Shown here: positions 51,748-60,365 of the stretch, one piece after another | Layout of the letters: each line of letters opens with the position of its first letter | How positions within the stretch are numbered: position 1 is the first letter of the stretch | Source of the DNA: Saccharothrix deserti | GTDB lineage: Bacteria > Actinomycetota > Actinomycetes > Mycobacteriales > Pseudonocardiaceae | DNA length: 62,962 nt | Reading direction: 5' to 3' | Assembly: GCF_009769385.1 (NCBI RefSeq) | Contig: NZ_VKAB01000049.1 | Coordinates: 1 to 62,962, forward strand | Notes under the pieces: generated by a model | What the model saw: the letters and a program-made list of their open reading frames with translations, nothing else | Database searches by the model: none | Told to the model about the DNA's origin: nothing | Program-made: the position numbers and the translations under genes

Positions 51748-51976
51748 CAAGGAGGCTCCCCGTGGTCTGGATTTCCGCTAGGGGCCGGCTGCGGTGGTTC
51801 CGCACAGCTCAGCGCCCTGTCCACGGGCCCTAACGCTAACACGCCACCGGTCACCCAGCGCGCTGGTGGGTCCGATGGCGTGTCACTCGGATGGCCTACG
51901 GCCGCTCGAACAGGAGATCACCGGCCCGCGAACGACGCGGAAACACCCGTTCCACCCCTCCGAACCCCCGGCGTGG

Positions 51977-52915
51977 TCAGCCCGCCATCCCCGGCGCGGG
52001 CCCCTCCGCGTTGCCCGCCACCCCGTACCGCCCGGCCTTGTCCTTCAGCTGCTCCCGCAACGCCAGCACCGTCACCACCCGCCCGGCCGCGGTGTCCAGG
52101 TTGTCCACGGTCGACAGCACCGACGTCGCCGCCGTGTCCGCCCGCACGACACCGACCGGGCCGGTCCCGTCAGCCGACCCCGCGCCACCCGCCAGCACCG
52201 CGCCCGCACCGGACCGGTCGAGCTGGGTCGCGAACCTCGCCACCACCGCCGCCCGGTCGGCCGCCGAGTCGCCGCCCACCGCGCCACCGGTCAGCACCAC
52301 GGCCAGCTGCGCCGGCCGCAACCCCTGCCCCGGCCTGACGAACCCGGCGCTCGCCAACCCGCCCAACGCCGCCGCCAGCTCGTCCGGCGTGGCCTGCGGC
52401 TGGTTGTCCGCCTTGTCGATCAACAGCAGCGAGCCGAGCAGACCGCCCGCCCGCGTGCCGGGATCGGAACCGGTGGGCAGCTGGGTGCCCGCGGGCTGGA
52501 GCCGGGCGACCAGGTTGAGCAGCTGGTCGGCCTTGTCCGGGTCGGCGAACGACTCGGTGAGCTGGAGTTCGCCGGTGACCGTCGCACCCGCCGCGCGCAG
52601 CAGCTCGGCCAGCGCGTCCCGGTCGTTCGGCTTGGCGTCGGCGGTGGTGACGAGCACGACGGTCCGCTCGGCCAGCTGCCCCTTCACCGCCAGCGGGCCG
52701 ATGGAGGTGGCGAACCGGTCCGCGTCGGCGAGCCGCGCGTCCAGCGCGTTGCGCTGCGCCTGCAGCGAGGCGACCTCCTTGCCCAACGCGCTGTTGTCGT
52801 CGTTGAGCCCGGACAGCAGCCGGCCGCTGATCGCGGTGGAACCCAGCACCACCCCGACGGCCAGGGACAGGAACACCGCGGTGAGGGAGACGATGTGGTA
52901 GCGCAGCGAGATCAC
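51977..52915 (-). CDS. steB: SteB/MctB-type envelope protein (copper transporter family annotation)
   Basis: 312 residues. MISLRYHIVSLTAVFLSLAVGVVLGSTAI is one N-terminal membrane helix, followed by a coiled coil (LNDDNSALGKEVASLQAQRNALDARLADA) and a mixed alpha/beta external domain. This matches Rv1698 (MctB) and corynebacterial SteB, which pairs with SteA in cell-wall division. Whether it transports copper here is open. Its start overlaps the steA stop by four bases. Confidence 0.88.
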   Translation of the reverse strand: MISLRYHIVSLTAVFLSLAVGVVLGSTAISGRLLSGLNDDNSALGKEVASLQAQRNALDARLADADRFATSIGPLAVKGQLAERTVVLVTTADAKPNDRDALAELLRAAGATVTGELQLTESFADPDKADQLLNLVARLQPAGTQLPTGSDPGTRAGGLLGSLLLIDKADNQPQATPDELAAALGGLASAGFVRPGQGLRPAQLAVVLTGGAVGGDSAADRAAVVARFATQLDRSGAGAVLAGGAGSADGTGPVGVVRADTAATSVLSTVDNLDTAAGRVVTVLALREQLKDKAGRYGVAGNAEGPAPGMAG

Positions 52916-54096
52916 CCGAACAACCCCTTCAACCAGTCGACGACGGATCGGAACGCGTCAGCGGCGAGGTCGACGTAGACCTGCCCGATCCCGGACACCG
53001 CCAGCGCGGCCACCATCGCCACGACGACGGCCAGCACCAGCAGCACGATCGAGCCCGACGACACCCGGTTGCGGTGCAGCGTCGCGACGGCGTGCCCGTC
53101 CACGAGCTTGTTGCCGAGCTTCAACCGGGTCAGGAACGTCGAGGGCGTGGACCCGCAGTTGCCGCGGTCGAGGAACTCGCGCAGACCGGCCTGGACGCCG
53201 ACGGTCACCACGAGGGTCGCGCCGTGCGCCTCGGCCACCAGCAGCGCCAGGTCCTCGGAGTTGCCGGTCGCGGGGAACGTCACCGCGCCGATGCCCAGGT
53301 CCTGGATGCGCTCCAGACCGGGCGCGTGGCCGTCGATCTGCGCGGGCACCACCACCTCGGAGGCGGACTTCAACGTCGCGGTGCCGATGGCGTCCGGGTC
53401 GCCCACGATGATGTCCGGTTTGAACCCGGCGTCGTGCAGGGTGTCCGCGCCCGCGTCCACACCGATCAGCACCGGCCGGTACTCGCGGATGTACTTGCGC
53501 AGTTTGCGCAGCTCCTCGGCGTGCCGGGGACCGCCCGCGACGACCAGCACCTGCCGGTCGCGGATCGGCACGTACACCTCGGGCACGCCGACGCCGTCGA
53601 GGATCAGCGCCCGCTCCCGGCGCAGGAACTCGATGGTGTTCGCGGAGAACGCCTCCAGCTGCGCGGCCATGCCCGCCTTGGCCTCGATCATCGAGTCGGC
53701 GATCGACTCGGCGTTCTGCTCGACGCCGCGCGCGACCACCCGCTTTCCGACGAACACCATGCCCTCGTGCAGCCGCAGCTCCGTGCCGTCCTTCACCTCG
53801 CGCAGCACCGACGTGCCGACGCCGTCGATCAACGGGATGCCCGCCTCGACCAGCAGCTCCGGACCGAGGTTCGGGAACCGGCCGGAGATGGACGGCGAGG
53901 CGTTGACCACGCCCACCACCTCGGCGTGGACCAGGGCCTCGGCCGTGCGGCGGTCGATGTCGACGTGGTCGATGACCGCGATGTCACCGGGACTCAGCCG
54001 GCGCAGCAGGTCGCCCGACCGGCGATCGACCCGTGCCACGCCGGTGACGCCTGGCAGTTCGTCGTGCGTGCGGCCGAGCAACCCGGAGAGCTTCAT
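52912..54096 (-). CDS. steA: Cytokinetic-ring-associated protein SteA
   Basis: 394 residues. The large cytoplasmic domain, related to thiamine-pyrophosphokinase-like folds, contains LSPGDIAVIDHVDIDRRTAEALV, VVNASPSISGRFPNLGPELL and VLIGVDAGADTLHDAGFKPDIIVGDPDAI. A C-terminal membrane helix (SGSIVLLVLAVVVAMVAALAVSGIG) follows. It corresponds to Rv1697 and to Corynebacterium SteA, which is recruited to the division septum with SteB. ATG at 54096. Confidence 0.9.
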   Translation of the reverse strand: MKLSGLLGRTHDELPGVTGVARVDRRSGDLLRRLSPGDIAVIDHVDIDRRTAEALVHAEVVGVVNASPSISGRFPNLGPELLVEAGIPLIDGVGTSVLREVKDGTELRLHEGMVFVGKRVVARGVEQNAESIADSMIEAKAGMAAQLEAFSANTIEFLRRERALILDGVGVPEVYVPIRDRQVLVVAGGPRHAEELRKLRKYIREYRPVLIGVDAGADTLHDAGFKPDIIVGDPDAIGTATLKSASEVVVPAQIDGHAPGLERIQDLGIGAVTFPATGNSEDLALLVAEAHGATLVVTVGVQAGLREFLDRGNCGSTPSTFLTRLKLGNKLVDGHAVATLHRNRVSSGSIVLLVLAVVVAMVAALAVSGIGQVYVDLAADAFRSVVDWLKGLFG

Positions 54097-54168
54097 GAAC
54101 CGATGGTGACTCAGATCGCACGCGGTTAGGCGGCCAACACGCCGAGTGGTCCGGGCTGGTCAGTGGCG

Positions 54169-54897
54169 TCAGTGCTCCACAGTGGACGGATTACCCCCGG
54201 TAGGGTGACGGCGGTCGTCGTCCGCCGGACCGGGCTCGGCGGGCGGCGCGGGGGACACCGGATCGACCACCGGATCAGCCACCGGATCGGCCGCGGGCAC
54301 GTCCAGCTCGGAGACCGGGATCGCGATGCCGAACGGCGGCGTGTCGTCGTCGTCCACCTGGTACACCGACACCCCGCCGGGACGCGGCGCGCGCGGCGGC
54401 CAGTCCTGCGCCAGCACGCCGCCGACGAGCATCACCACGGCCGCGACCCCGAGCACCCACGTGCCCGCGCCGACGAACTCCTTCGTGTTGCTGATGGAGG
54501 CCGGGGCGCTGCCGAACAGCAGTCGCAACGTCTCCAGCGCCGTCCACAGCGTGCCGACGAGCAGCCCGAACCCGGCGAGCACACCGAACCGGCCGATCGC
54601 CGCCTGCAACGACGAGCGCAGCTGCAGACCAGCGCCGAGACCGGCCAGGACGGCGGCGGCCACCAGGCTGTACCCGTAAGTGGGGTAGACCGACGCGTCG
54701 TTCACGTTCACCGGCGGCGCCGGCTCCTCCACCAGCTCCCACGGGGTGAGCGCGTACATCCTCCGCACACCGCCCGGTGGCCCGTCCGTCCCGTACACGA
54801 CGACGGTGTCCACCCCGTACAGCGGGAACAACGAACCCAGCACCACCAGCAGCGCCCCCGCGCCGATCGTGATGGCGGCGATCGCACGCCGGCTCAT
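54169..54897 (-). CDS. Four-helix membrane protein with acidic cytoplasmic tail (paralogue A)
   Basis: 242 residues, four membrane helices (first MSRRAIAAITIGAGALLVVLGSLFPLYGV). The extracytoplasmic loop between helices one and two contains YALTPWELVEEP. The C-terminal tail reads VSVYQVDDDDTPPFGIAIPV followed by Asp/Pro-rich sequence. Family not recognised. The tail motif and topology are shared with the gene at 55041, so the two are tandem paralogues. ATG at 54897. Confidence 0.72.
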   Translation of the reverse strand: MSRRAIAAITIGAGALLVVLGSLFPLYGVDTVVVYGTDGPPGGVRRMYALTPWELVEEPAPPVNVNDASVYPTYGYSLVAAAVLAGLGAGLQLRSSLQAAIGRFGVLAGFGLLVGTLWTALETLRLLFGSAPASISNTKEFVGAGTWVLGVAAVVMLVGGVLAQDWPPRAPRPGGVSVYQVDDDDTPPFGIAIPVSELDVPAADPVADPVVDPVSPAPPAEPGPADDDRRHPTGGNPSTVEH

Positions 54898-55040
54898 GTG
54901 GCCTTCTCCTCGGGTCCGGAGGGATGCCGGGGCTCAGCGGGACGCCGAACGGCGGGATACCCAGTGTCCCCGTCGCCCAGCCGCCACACCACCACCGTCC
55001 CGGCGACCCGTCGGCACGCGCGGCACGCAGGCCACCCGCC

Positions 55041-55706
55041 TCACGACGAACCGCCCGGCCCGTCGTCGGACCGGCGCCCGTACTCGGACTCCGGGATCTG
55101 CGCGATCTCGATGCTCTGCACCGGGATCCCGAACGGCGGCGTGTCCGTGTCGTCGTCCACCCCGTCGTCCGCGCTGTCGTCCACCCGGTACACCACCGGC
55201 CCCTCGGGACGCGGCTCCGCGCCGCCGCGACCCCCGTGCACCAGCACCACGCCCGCCACCGCGACCAGCACCGCCCCGATCAGCACACCGACACCGGAAC
55301 CTGCTTCCGTGGTGTAGCCGGGGAAGTCCGAATCGCGGGCGTTGCCGACCGCCGCCACGACGGCCATGACCACCGCCCACACCGCGCCGGCCAGCAGACC
55401 CGTGCCGACGATCGCGGTGTAGCGGCCGGCCAGGCGCTGCGTCTCCGGCAGGAACACCAACGCCGACGCGACCGCCAGCAGCACCGCGGCGATCACGATC
55501 GGCACCCCGTACTGCGGGGTCCGGAACAACGCGAGGTCCGCCTCCGTGGTCCCGCCCACGCCGGTGACCTCCCACGACGTCATGGCGAACCCGAGCCGGA
55601 TGCCCGCGACCTCGTTGCCCTCCCAGAACAACGGCAGGAACGTGCCGACCGCGGCCGTGACACCGGCCACCACCAGCAAGGCCGCGCCGAGCGGCCGCCG
55701 GCTCAC
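55041..55706 (-). CDS. Four-helix membrane protein with acidic cytoplasmic tail (paralogue B)
   Basis: 221 residues, four membrane helices (MSRRPLGAALLVVAGVTAAVGTFLPLFWEG first) and a tail PVVYRVDDSADDGVDDDTDTPPFGIPVQSIEIAQIPE. It shares the MSRR start, the loop MTSWEVTG and the tail motif DTPPFGIPV with the neighbour at 54169. GTG at 55706 overlaps the recN stop by four bases. The function is unknown; its position between recN and steA-steB suggests a possible envelope or division role. Confidence 0.72.
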   Translation of the reverse strand: MSRRPLGAALLVVAGVTAAVGTFLPLFWEGNEVAGIRLGFAMTSWEVTGVGGTTEADLALFRTPQYGVPIVIAAVLLAVASALVFLPETQRLAGRYTAIVGTGLLAGAVWAVVMAVVAAVGNARDSDFPGYTTEAGSGVGVLIGAVLVAVAGVVLVHGGRGGAEPRPEGPVVYRVDDSADDGVDDDTDTPPFGIPVQSIEIAQIPESEYGRRSDDGPGGSS

Positions 55707-57484
55707 TTCTTCTTCGCCTTGCGCCGCACCACGGGCACGCTCTCCTTGTCGGCCTTCGCCGCCGCCAGCAGCTCCTCGGCGTGCGCACGGCCCGTGTCGG
55801 TGGAGTCCATGCCCGCGAGCATCCGGGCCAGCTCGACCACCCGCTGCGACTCGTCCAGCCTCCGCACACCGCTGCGGGTCAGCACGCCGTCCGCGGTCTT
55901 GTCGACCACCAGGTGCCGGTCCGCGAACGCGGCGACCTGCGGCAGGTGCGTGACCACGATGACCTGGTGGCTGCGCGCCAACCGGGCCAGCCGGCGGCCG
56001 ACCTCCACCGCCGCCCGACCGCCGACACCGGCGTCGACCTCGTCGAACACCAGCGTGGGCACCGGGTCGGAGTGCGACAGCACGACCTCCAACGCCAGCA
56101 TCACCCGCGACAGCTCACCACCGGACGCGCCCTTGTGCACCGGCAGCGCGGGCGCGCCGGGGTGCGCGATCAGCCGCAGCTCCACGTCGTCCACACCGCT
56201 GGCGCCCGCGTGCAGCAGCTGCCCGCCGACCTTCAACGCCTGCGCGTCACCCTGCTCGGCCACCCGCGGCCGCACCGCGACCTCCACCGTGGCGTGCGGC
56301 ATGGCCAGGCCCGTCAACTCCTCGGACACCGCCCGGCCCAGCTCCGCCGCCGCGGCGACCCGCTCCGCCGTCACCTGCTTCGCGTACCCGGCCAGCTCCA
56401 CGGCCAGCTCGTCACGCCGCGCGGCCAGCGCCGCCAACGCCTCGTCCGACGTGTCGAGCCCGGCCAGCCGCGACGACGCGTCCTGCGCCCACGCGATCAC
56501 ACCGTCCACGTCCGCCGCGTACTTGCGCGTCAACGACTTCAGCTCGGCCTGGCGGGCGAGCACCTGCTCCAACCGCGCCGGGTCCGCGTCCAGGTGCTCC
56601 AGGTACGACGCGATCTCCGCGCCCACGTCGGCCAGCAGCGTCTCCGCCTCCACCAGCCGGGACTCCAGGTCGCGCAGCTTCGGGTCGTCGGAGGCCACCA
56701 GCCGCCGCCGCGCCTCGCCGATCAACCCCAGCGCGCCGGGGACGTCCGGGTCGCCGTCCGGCGAACCCGCCACCGCGTACTGCGCGCCGGACGCGGCCTC
56801 GCGCAACTGGTCGGCGTCGGCGAGCCGGCGCGCCTCGTCGACGAGTTCCTCGTCCTCACCCGGCTTCGGGTCGACCGCGGTGATCTCGGCCAGGCCGTGC
56901 CGCAGCATCTCGGCTTCACGGGCCAGCTCGTGCGACCGCGCGGTGCGCTCGGTCAGCTCCGTCGCCACCCGCAGCCACTCGTCGCGGACCTTCCGGTACG
57001 ACCGCAGCGGCTCGGCGACCTCGTCACCGGCGAACCGGTCGAGCACCGCCCGCTGCTCGGCGGGCCGCAGCAGCCGCAGCTGGTCGTTCTGCCCGTGCAC
57101 CGCGAGCAGCTGCTCGGCCAGCTCGGCCAGCACGCCGACCGGCACGGAACGACCGCCCAGGTGGGCCCGCGAACGACCGTCGGCGCCGACGGTGCGGATC
57201 GCGATCACGCTGCCGTCGTCGTCCGGCTCACCGCCGACCTCCTCGGCGACCTTCGCCGCCGGGCTGCCCGCGGGCGCCTGGAACCGCCCCTCGACCACCG
57301 CCTTGTCCGCGCCGTTGCGCACGCGGGACGCTTCGGCCCGACCACCGCTCAACAGGTGGAGCCCGGTGACCACCATCGTCTTGCCCGCACCGGTCTCGCC
57401 CGTCAACACGGTGAAACCGGCGTCGAGCTCAAGGGTGGCCTCGTCGATCACACCGAGGCCCTGGATGCGCATCTCGGCCAGCAC
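55703..57484 (-). CDS. recN: DNA repair protein RecN
   Basis: 593 residues of an SMC-like ATPase. Walker A GETGAGKTMVVTGLHLL is near the N-terminus, with long coiled-coil arms in the middle. Signature and Walker B are at the end (GASGGELSRVMLALEVVL, TLVFDEVDAGVGGRAAVEVGRRLARLA, VIVVTHLPQVAAFAD). It organises broken DNA ends for RecA-dependent repair. GTG at 57484 (VLAEMRIQGLGV) fits the usual family start; TTG at 57514 is also in frame. It lies between nadK and the membrane paralogue, as Rv1696 follows Rv1695. Confidence 0.94.
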   Translation of the reverse strand: MLAEMRIQGLGVIDEATLELDAGFTVLTGETGAGKTMVVTGLHLLSGGRAEASRVRNGADKAVVEGRFQAPAGSPAAKVAEEVGGEPDDDGSVIAIRTVGADGRSRAHLGGRSVPVGVLAELAEQLLAVHGQNDQLRLLRPAEQRAVLDRFAGDEVAEPLRSYRKVRDEWLRVATELTERTARSHELAREAEMLRHGLAEITAVDPKPGEDEELVDEARRLADADQLREAASGAQYAVAGSPDGDPDVPGALGLIGEARRRLVASDDPKLRDLESRLVEAETLLADVGAEIASYLEHLDADPARLEQVLARQAELKSLTRKYAADVDGVIAWAQDASSRLAGLDTSDEALAALAARRDELAVELAGYAKQVTAERVAAAAELGRAVSEELTGLAMPHATVEVAVRPRVAEQGDAQALKVGGQLLHAGASGVDDVELRLIAHPGAPALPVHKGASGGELSRVMLALEVVLSHSDPVPTLVFDEVDAGVGGRAAVEVGRRLARLARSHQVIVVTHLPQVAAFADRHLVVDKTADGVLTRSGVRRLDESQRVVELARMLAGMDSTDTGRAHAEELLAAAKADKESVPVVRRKAKKK

Positions 57485-57583
57485 ATCGGAAACACTACTG
57501 GGCGACGCGGACAAAGCGTGTGTTCGGGGGCGGGTGTCCTCGTGTTGATCTAGCGGTAACCGGACCTCCCCGGCCTGATCGGG

Positions 57584-58492
57584 CTAGCCGGCGGGCGGAC
57601 CGCGCCACCCCTGCACCGGCAGCTCGAACTTCTCCACCAGCCGGTCGGTGAACGGCCCCTGCCGCAACCGGATCAGCCGCAACGGGGTGCGACCGCCGAC
57701 CACCTCGACCCGCGCGCCGGGCGGCAGGTTCACCGTGCGGCGACCGTCCGCGCACAGCACCGCCGGGTGCCCCTCCGGGTCGACCTCCAACGCCACCACG
57801 GACGCCGGCGACACGACCAGCGGCCGGGCGAACAGCGCGTGCGCGTTGCTCGGCACCACCAGCAGCGCCTGCACGTCCGGCCACACCACCGGCCCGCCGG
57901 CGGAGAACGCGTACGCCGTCGACCCGGTCGGGGTCGCCACCAGCACGCCGTCGCAGCCGAACGCCGACACCGGCCGGCCGTCCACCTCCACCACGACGTC
58001 CAGGATGCGTTCCCGGGTGCTCTTCTCGACACTGGCCTCGTTGAGCGCCCAGGTGCCCTCCAGCACCTCGCCGTCCACCCGCGCGGTGACGTCGAGCGTC
58101 ATCCGCTCCTCGACCTCGTAGTCCCGGTTGATGACGTGCGTGATCGCCTCGTACAGCGCGTCCGAGTCCGCCTCGGCCAGGAACCCGACCCGGCCCAGGT
58201 TCACCCCCAGCACCGGCACACCCGCCGCCCGCGCCAACTCCGCCGCGCGCAGCAGCGTGCCGTCACCGCCCAGCACGAACACCAGCTCGGCGCCCTCGGC
58301 GGCCTTCTCGTCGGCCAGCACGACCTGCGTGTAGCACGACGGGTCCAGCTCGGGCGCCTCGTCCTCCAGCACCCGCAGCTTCACCCCGCCCGCCGCGAAC
58401 CGGGCCGCGACCTCCTGGGCCACGAGCACGTTGCTGCGTCGTCCGGTGTGGACGACCAGCAGGATCTCCCTGGTCATTGGATCCCTGCTCAC
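57584..58492 (-). CDS. nadK: NAD kinase
   Basis: 302 residues. The kinase motif GGDGTLLRAAELA is followed by VNLGRVGFLAE, WALNEASVEK and the NAD-binding PTGSTAYAFSAGGPVV. It phosphorylates NAD to NADP, with ATP or polyphosphate as donor in actinobacteria. GTG at 58492 overlaps the tlyA stop by four bases and has AAGGA upstream; ATG at 58477 is an alternative five codons later. Confidence 0.95.
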   Translation of the reverse strand: MSRDPMTREILLVVHTGRRSNVLVAQEVAARFAAGGVKLRVLEDEAPELDPSCYTQVVLADEKAAEGAELVFVLGGDGTLLRAAELARAAGVPVLGVNLGRVGFLAEADSDALYEAITHVINRDYEVEERMTLDVTARVDGEVLEGTWALNEASVEKSTRERILDVVVEVDGRPVSAFGCDGVLVATPTGSTAYAFSAGGPVVWPDVQALLVVPSNAHALFARPLVVSPASVVALEVDPEGHPAVLCADGRRTVNLPPGARVEVVGGRTPLRLIRLRQGPFTDRLVEKFELPVQGWRGPPAG

Positions 58493-59295
58493 TGGGGTCC
58501 TTCCGCTACGGCGGCGCGCACGAGCGCGGTGGCGTCCTCGGCGTCCAAGGGCTCGCCCCGGCGCAACCAGACGAAGAACTCGACATTGCCCGACGGTCCC
58601 GGCAACGGGCTCGCGGTGACACCGTGCAGTCGCAACCCCAGCCCGGCGGCGGACGCCACGACGTCCAGCACCGCCTCGGCACGCAGCTCCGGGTCCCGCA
58701 CCACACCGCCCGAGCCGAGACGTTCCTTCCCGACCTCGAACTGGGGTTTCACCATCGGCAGCAAATCGCCCTCCTCGTCGAGGCACGCGGCCAACGCCGG
58801 CAGCACCAGCCTCAACGAGATAAACGAAAGATCGGCCACCACGAGTTCAACCGGACCACCGATGTCTTCGGGCGTCAACGACCGGACGTTCGTCTTGTCC
58901 TTGACCACCACCCGGTCGTCCGTGCGCAACCGCCAGTCCAGCAGACCACGACCCACATCGGCGGCCACGACCTGCCGGGCGCCCTCGCGCAGCAGCACGT
59001 CGGTGAACCCACCCGTCGACGCGCCCGCGTCCAGGCACCGCCTGCCCTTGACGGTGATCACCTCGAACGCCTCCAGCGCGCCGACGAGCTTGTGCGCGCC
59101 ACGTGAGGCGTAATTCGGGTCGTCGGTGTCACGGACCACCAGCGCGGTGTCCGTTTCGACGGCGGTGGCCGGTTTCGTCGCCACCGTGCCGCGGATGGTC
59201 ACCCGGCCCTCGGCTACGAGTTGGCTCGCGTGCTCCCGTGACCTGGCCAGCCCGCGACGGACCAGTTCGGCGTCCAGCCGAGCCCTGCGCGGCAC
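58489..59295 (-). CDS. tlyA: TlyA-family rRNA 2'-O-methyltransferase
   Basis: 268 residues. S4 RNA-binding domain (RLDAELVRRGLARSREHASQLVAEGRVTIRG), then an FtsJ-like methyltransferase with motif I LDAGASTGGFTDVLLREGA, VVAADVGRGLLDWRLRTDDRV and VELVVADLSFISLRLVLPAL. In mycobacteria TlyA methylates 16S and 23S rRNA and sensitises ribosomes to capreomycin. GTG at 59295, three bases after the small upstream gene. Confidence 0.94.
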   Translation of the reverse strand: MPRRARLDAELVRRGLARSREHASQLVAEGRVTIRGTVATKPATAVETDTALVVRDTDDPNYASRGAHKLVGALEAFEVITVKGRRCLDAGASTGGFTDVLLREGARQVVAADVGRGLLDWRLRTDDRVVVKDKTNVRSLTPEDIGGPVELVVADLSFISLRLVLPALAACLDEEGDLLPMVKPQFEVGKERLGSGGVVRDPELRAEAVLDVVASAAGLGLRLHGVTASPLPGPSGNVEFFVWLRRGEPLDAEDATALVRAAVAEGPQ

Positions 59296-59298
59296 CGG

Positions 59299-59472
59299 TC
59301 AGACCTTGTCGATGGTGGACAACGCGGCCGTCAACGCGGTGTGCGCGTCGTCGAACCGGGCCACGTGCTCGACCACGTCGAGCTGATCCAGCCCGTCGAG
59401 ACCGGCCAGGGCGTCGTCGATCCCGGCCACAGGATCGCGCGGCGGGCCGGGGAGGGGAACCTCGAAGCTCAC
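59299..59472 (-). CDS. Small conserved protein between HAD phosphatase and tlyA (Rv1693-like)
   Basis: 57 residues: VSFEVPLPGPPRDPVAGIDDALAGLDGLDQLDVVEHVARFDDAHTALTAALSTIDKV. It occupies the same place and size as Rv1693. It is probably an all-helical peptide of unknown function. GTG at 59472 lies five bases after the HAD stop, and the stop lies three bases before tlyA. Confidence 0.78.
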   Translation of the reverse strand: MSFEVPLPGPPRDPVAGIDDALAGLDGLDQLDVVEHVARFDDAHTALTAALSTIDKV

Positions 59473-59477
59473 GTGAT

Positions 59478-60263
59478 TCAAGGTAGCCGATACAGCACGG
59501 ACAGGTCGGCAGCCACGTAAGTGGGACGCTGCTCCTCGGGCAGGCCGTCCGCCTCCGCCTCCGTGGACACGCCGGTGAGCACCAGCAACGAGTCCATGCC
59601 CGCGTTCACCGCGCCCGCGATGTCGGTGTCCAGCCGATCGCCCACGACCAGGGGCCGCTGCGCGCCGGCGGACTTCGCGGCCTGCTCCAGCAACGGCGTC
59701 GCCGGCTTGCCCGCCACCAGGGGCTCCACGCCGGTCGCCGTCCTCAGCGCGGCGACCATGGCGCCGTTGCCGGGCAGCAGACCGCGCTCGGTGGGCAGCG
59801 TCGCGTCCACGTTGCACGCGACCCAGCGCGCGCCCTTCCGGATCGCGACGCACGCCTCGGCCAGCTCACGCCACCCCAGCTCCTGCGAAAGGCCCTGGAC
59901 GACGGCCTGCGCGTGCTCGGCGCTGTCGGTCGGCTGGAACCCGCGCAGCCGCACCTGCTCGGCCAACGCGGCCGTGCCCAGGACCAGCACGTGCGAGCCC
60001 TGCGGCACCAGGTCCAGCAGCATCGCCGCGCCCGCCTGGGCGCTCGTGCTCACCTCGTCCAGCGCGGCGTGGAAACCCAGCTCGGTGAGGTGCTCGGCGA
60101 CGGCCTCCGGCGACCGGGACGCGTTGTTCGTGACGAACCGGATGCCGGTGCCGTGCTCACGGGCGGCGGCGACCGCCTCGACCGCGCCGGGCACGGCTTC
60201 GCGGCCACGGTAGACCGTGCCGTCGAGGTCCAGGAGCAGGGCGTCGTAGCGGGCCAACAGCAC
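59478..60263 (-). CDS. HAD-superfamily phosphatase (Rv1692-like, glycerol-3-phosphate phosphatase type)
   Basis: 261 residues of the NagD-like IIA subfamily. Motif I is ALLLDLDGTVYRG with both aspartates. Motif II is FVTNNAS, and the later motifs are LVAGKPATPLLEQ and PLVVGDRLDTDIAGAVNAGMDSLLVLTGV. It is orthologous by position to Rv1692, which hydrolyses glycerol 3-phosphate during lipid recycling. GTG at 60263 has GGAG at the right distance; TTG at 60293 falls inside the terminator side and is less likely. Confidence 0.9.
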   Translation of the reverse strand: MLLARYDALLLDLDGTVYRGREAVPGAVEAVAAAREHGTGIRFVTNNASRSPEAVAEHLTELGFHAALDEVSTSAQAGAAMLLDLVPQGSHVLVLGTAALAEQVRLRGFQPTDSAEHAQAVVQGLSQELGWRELAEACVAIRKGARWVACNVDATLPTERGLLPGNGAMVAALRTATGVEPLVAGKPATPLLEQAAKSAGAQRPLVVGDRLDTDIAGAVNAGMDSLLVLTGVSTEAEADGLPEEQRPTYVAADLSVLYRLP

Positions 60264-60295
60264 AGGCTTCTCCGTTCGGTGTCCGGCTACCAACA

Positions 60296-60335
60296 GTCTG
60301 AAGGCTCGGCACCGTGTGGTGCCGAGCCTTCAGAC
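60296..60335 (-). terminator. Perfect hairpin terminator after the TPR gene
   Basis: An 18-bp perfect inverted repeat (GTCTGAAGGCTCGGCACC) around the loop GTGT, 30 bases beyond the TPR-gene stop and 32 before the HAD start codon. Confidence 0.85.
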
Positions 60336-60365
60336 GTGACTTCGGTCCTGTCTTGGTTCCGTGCT

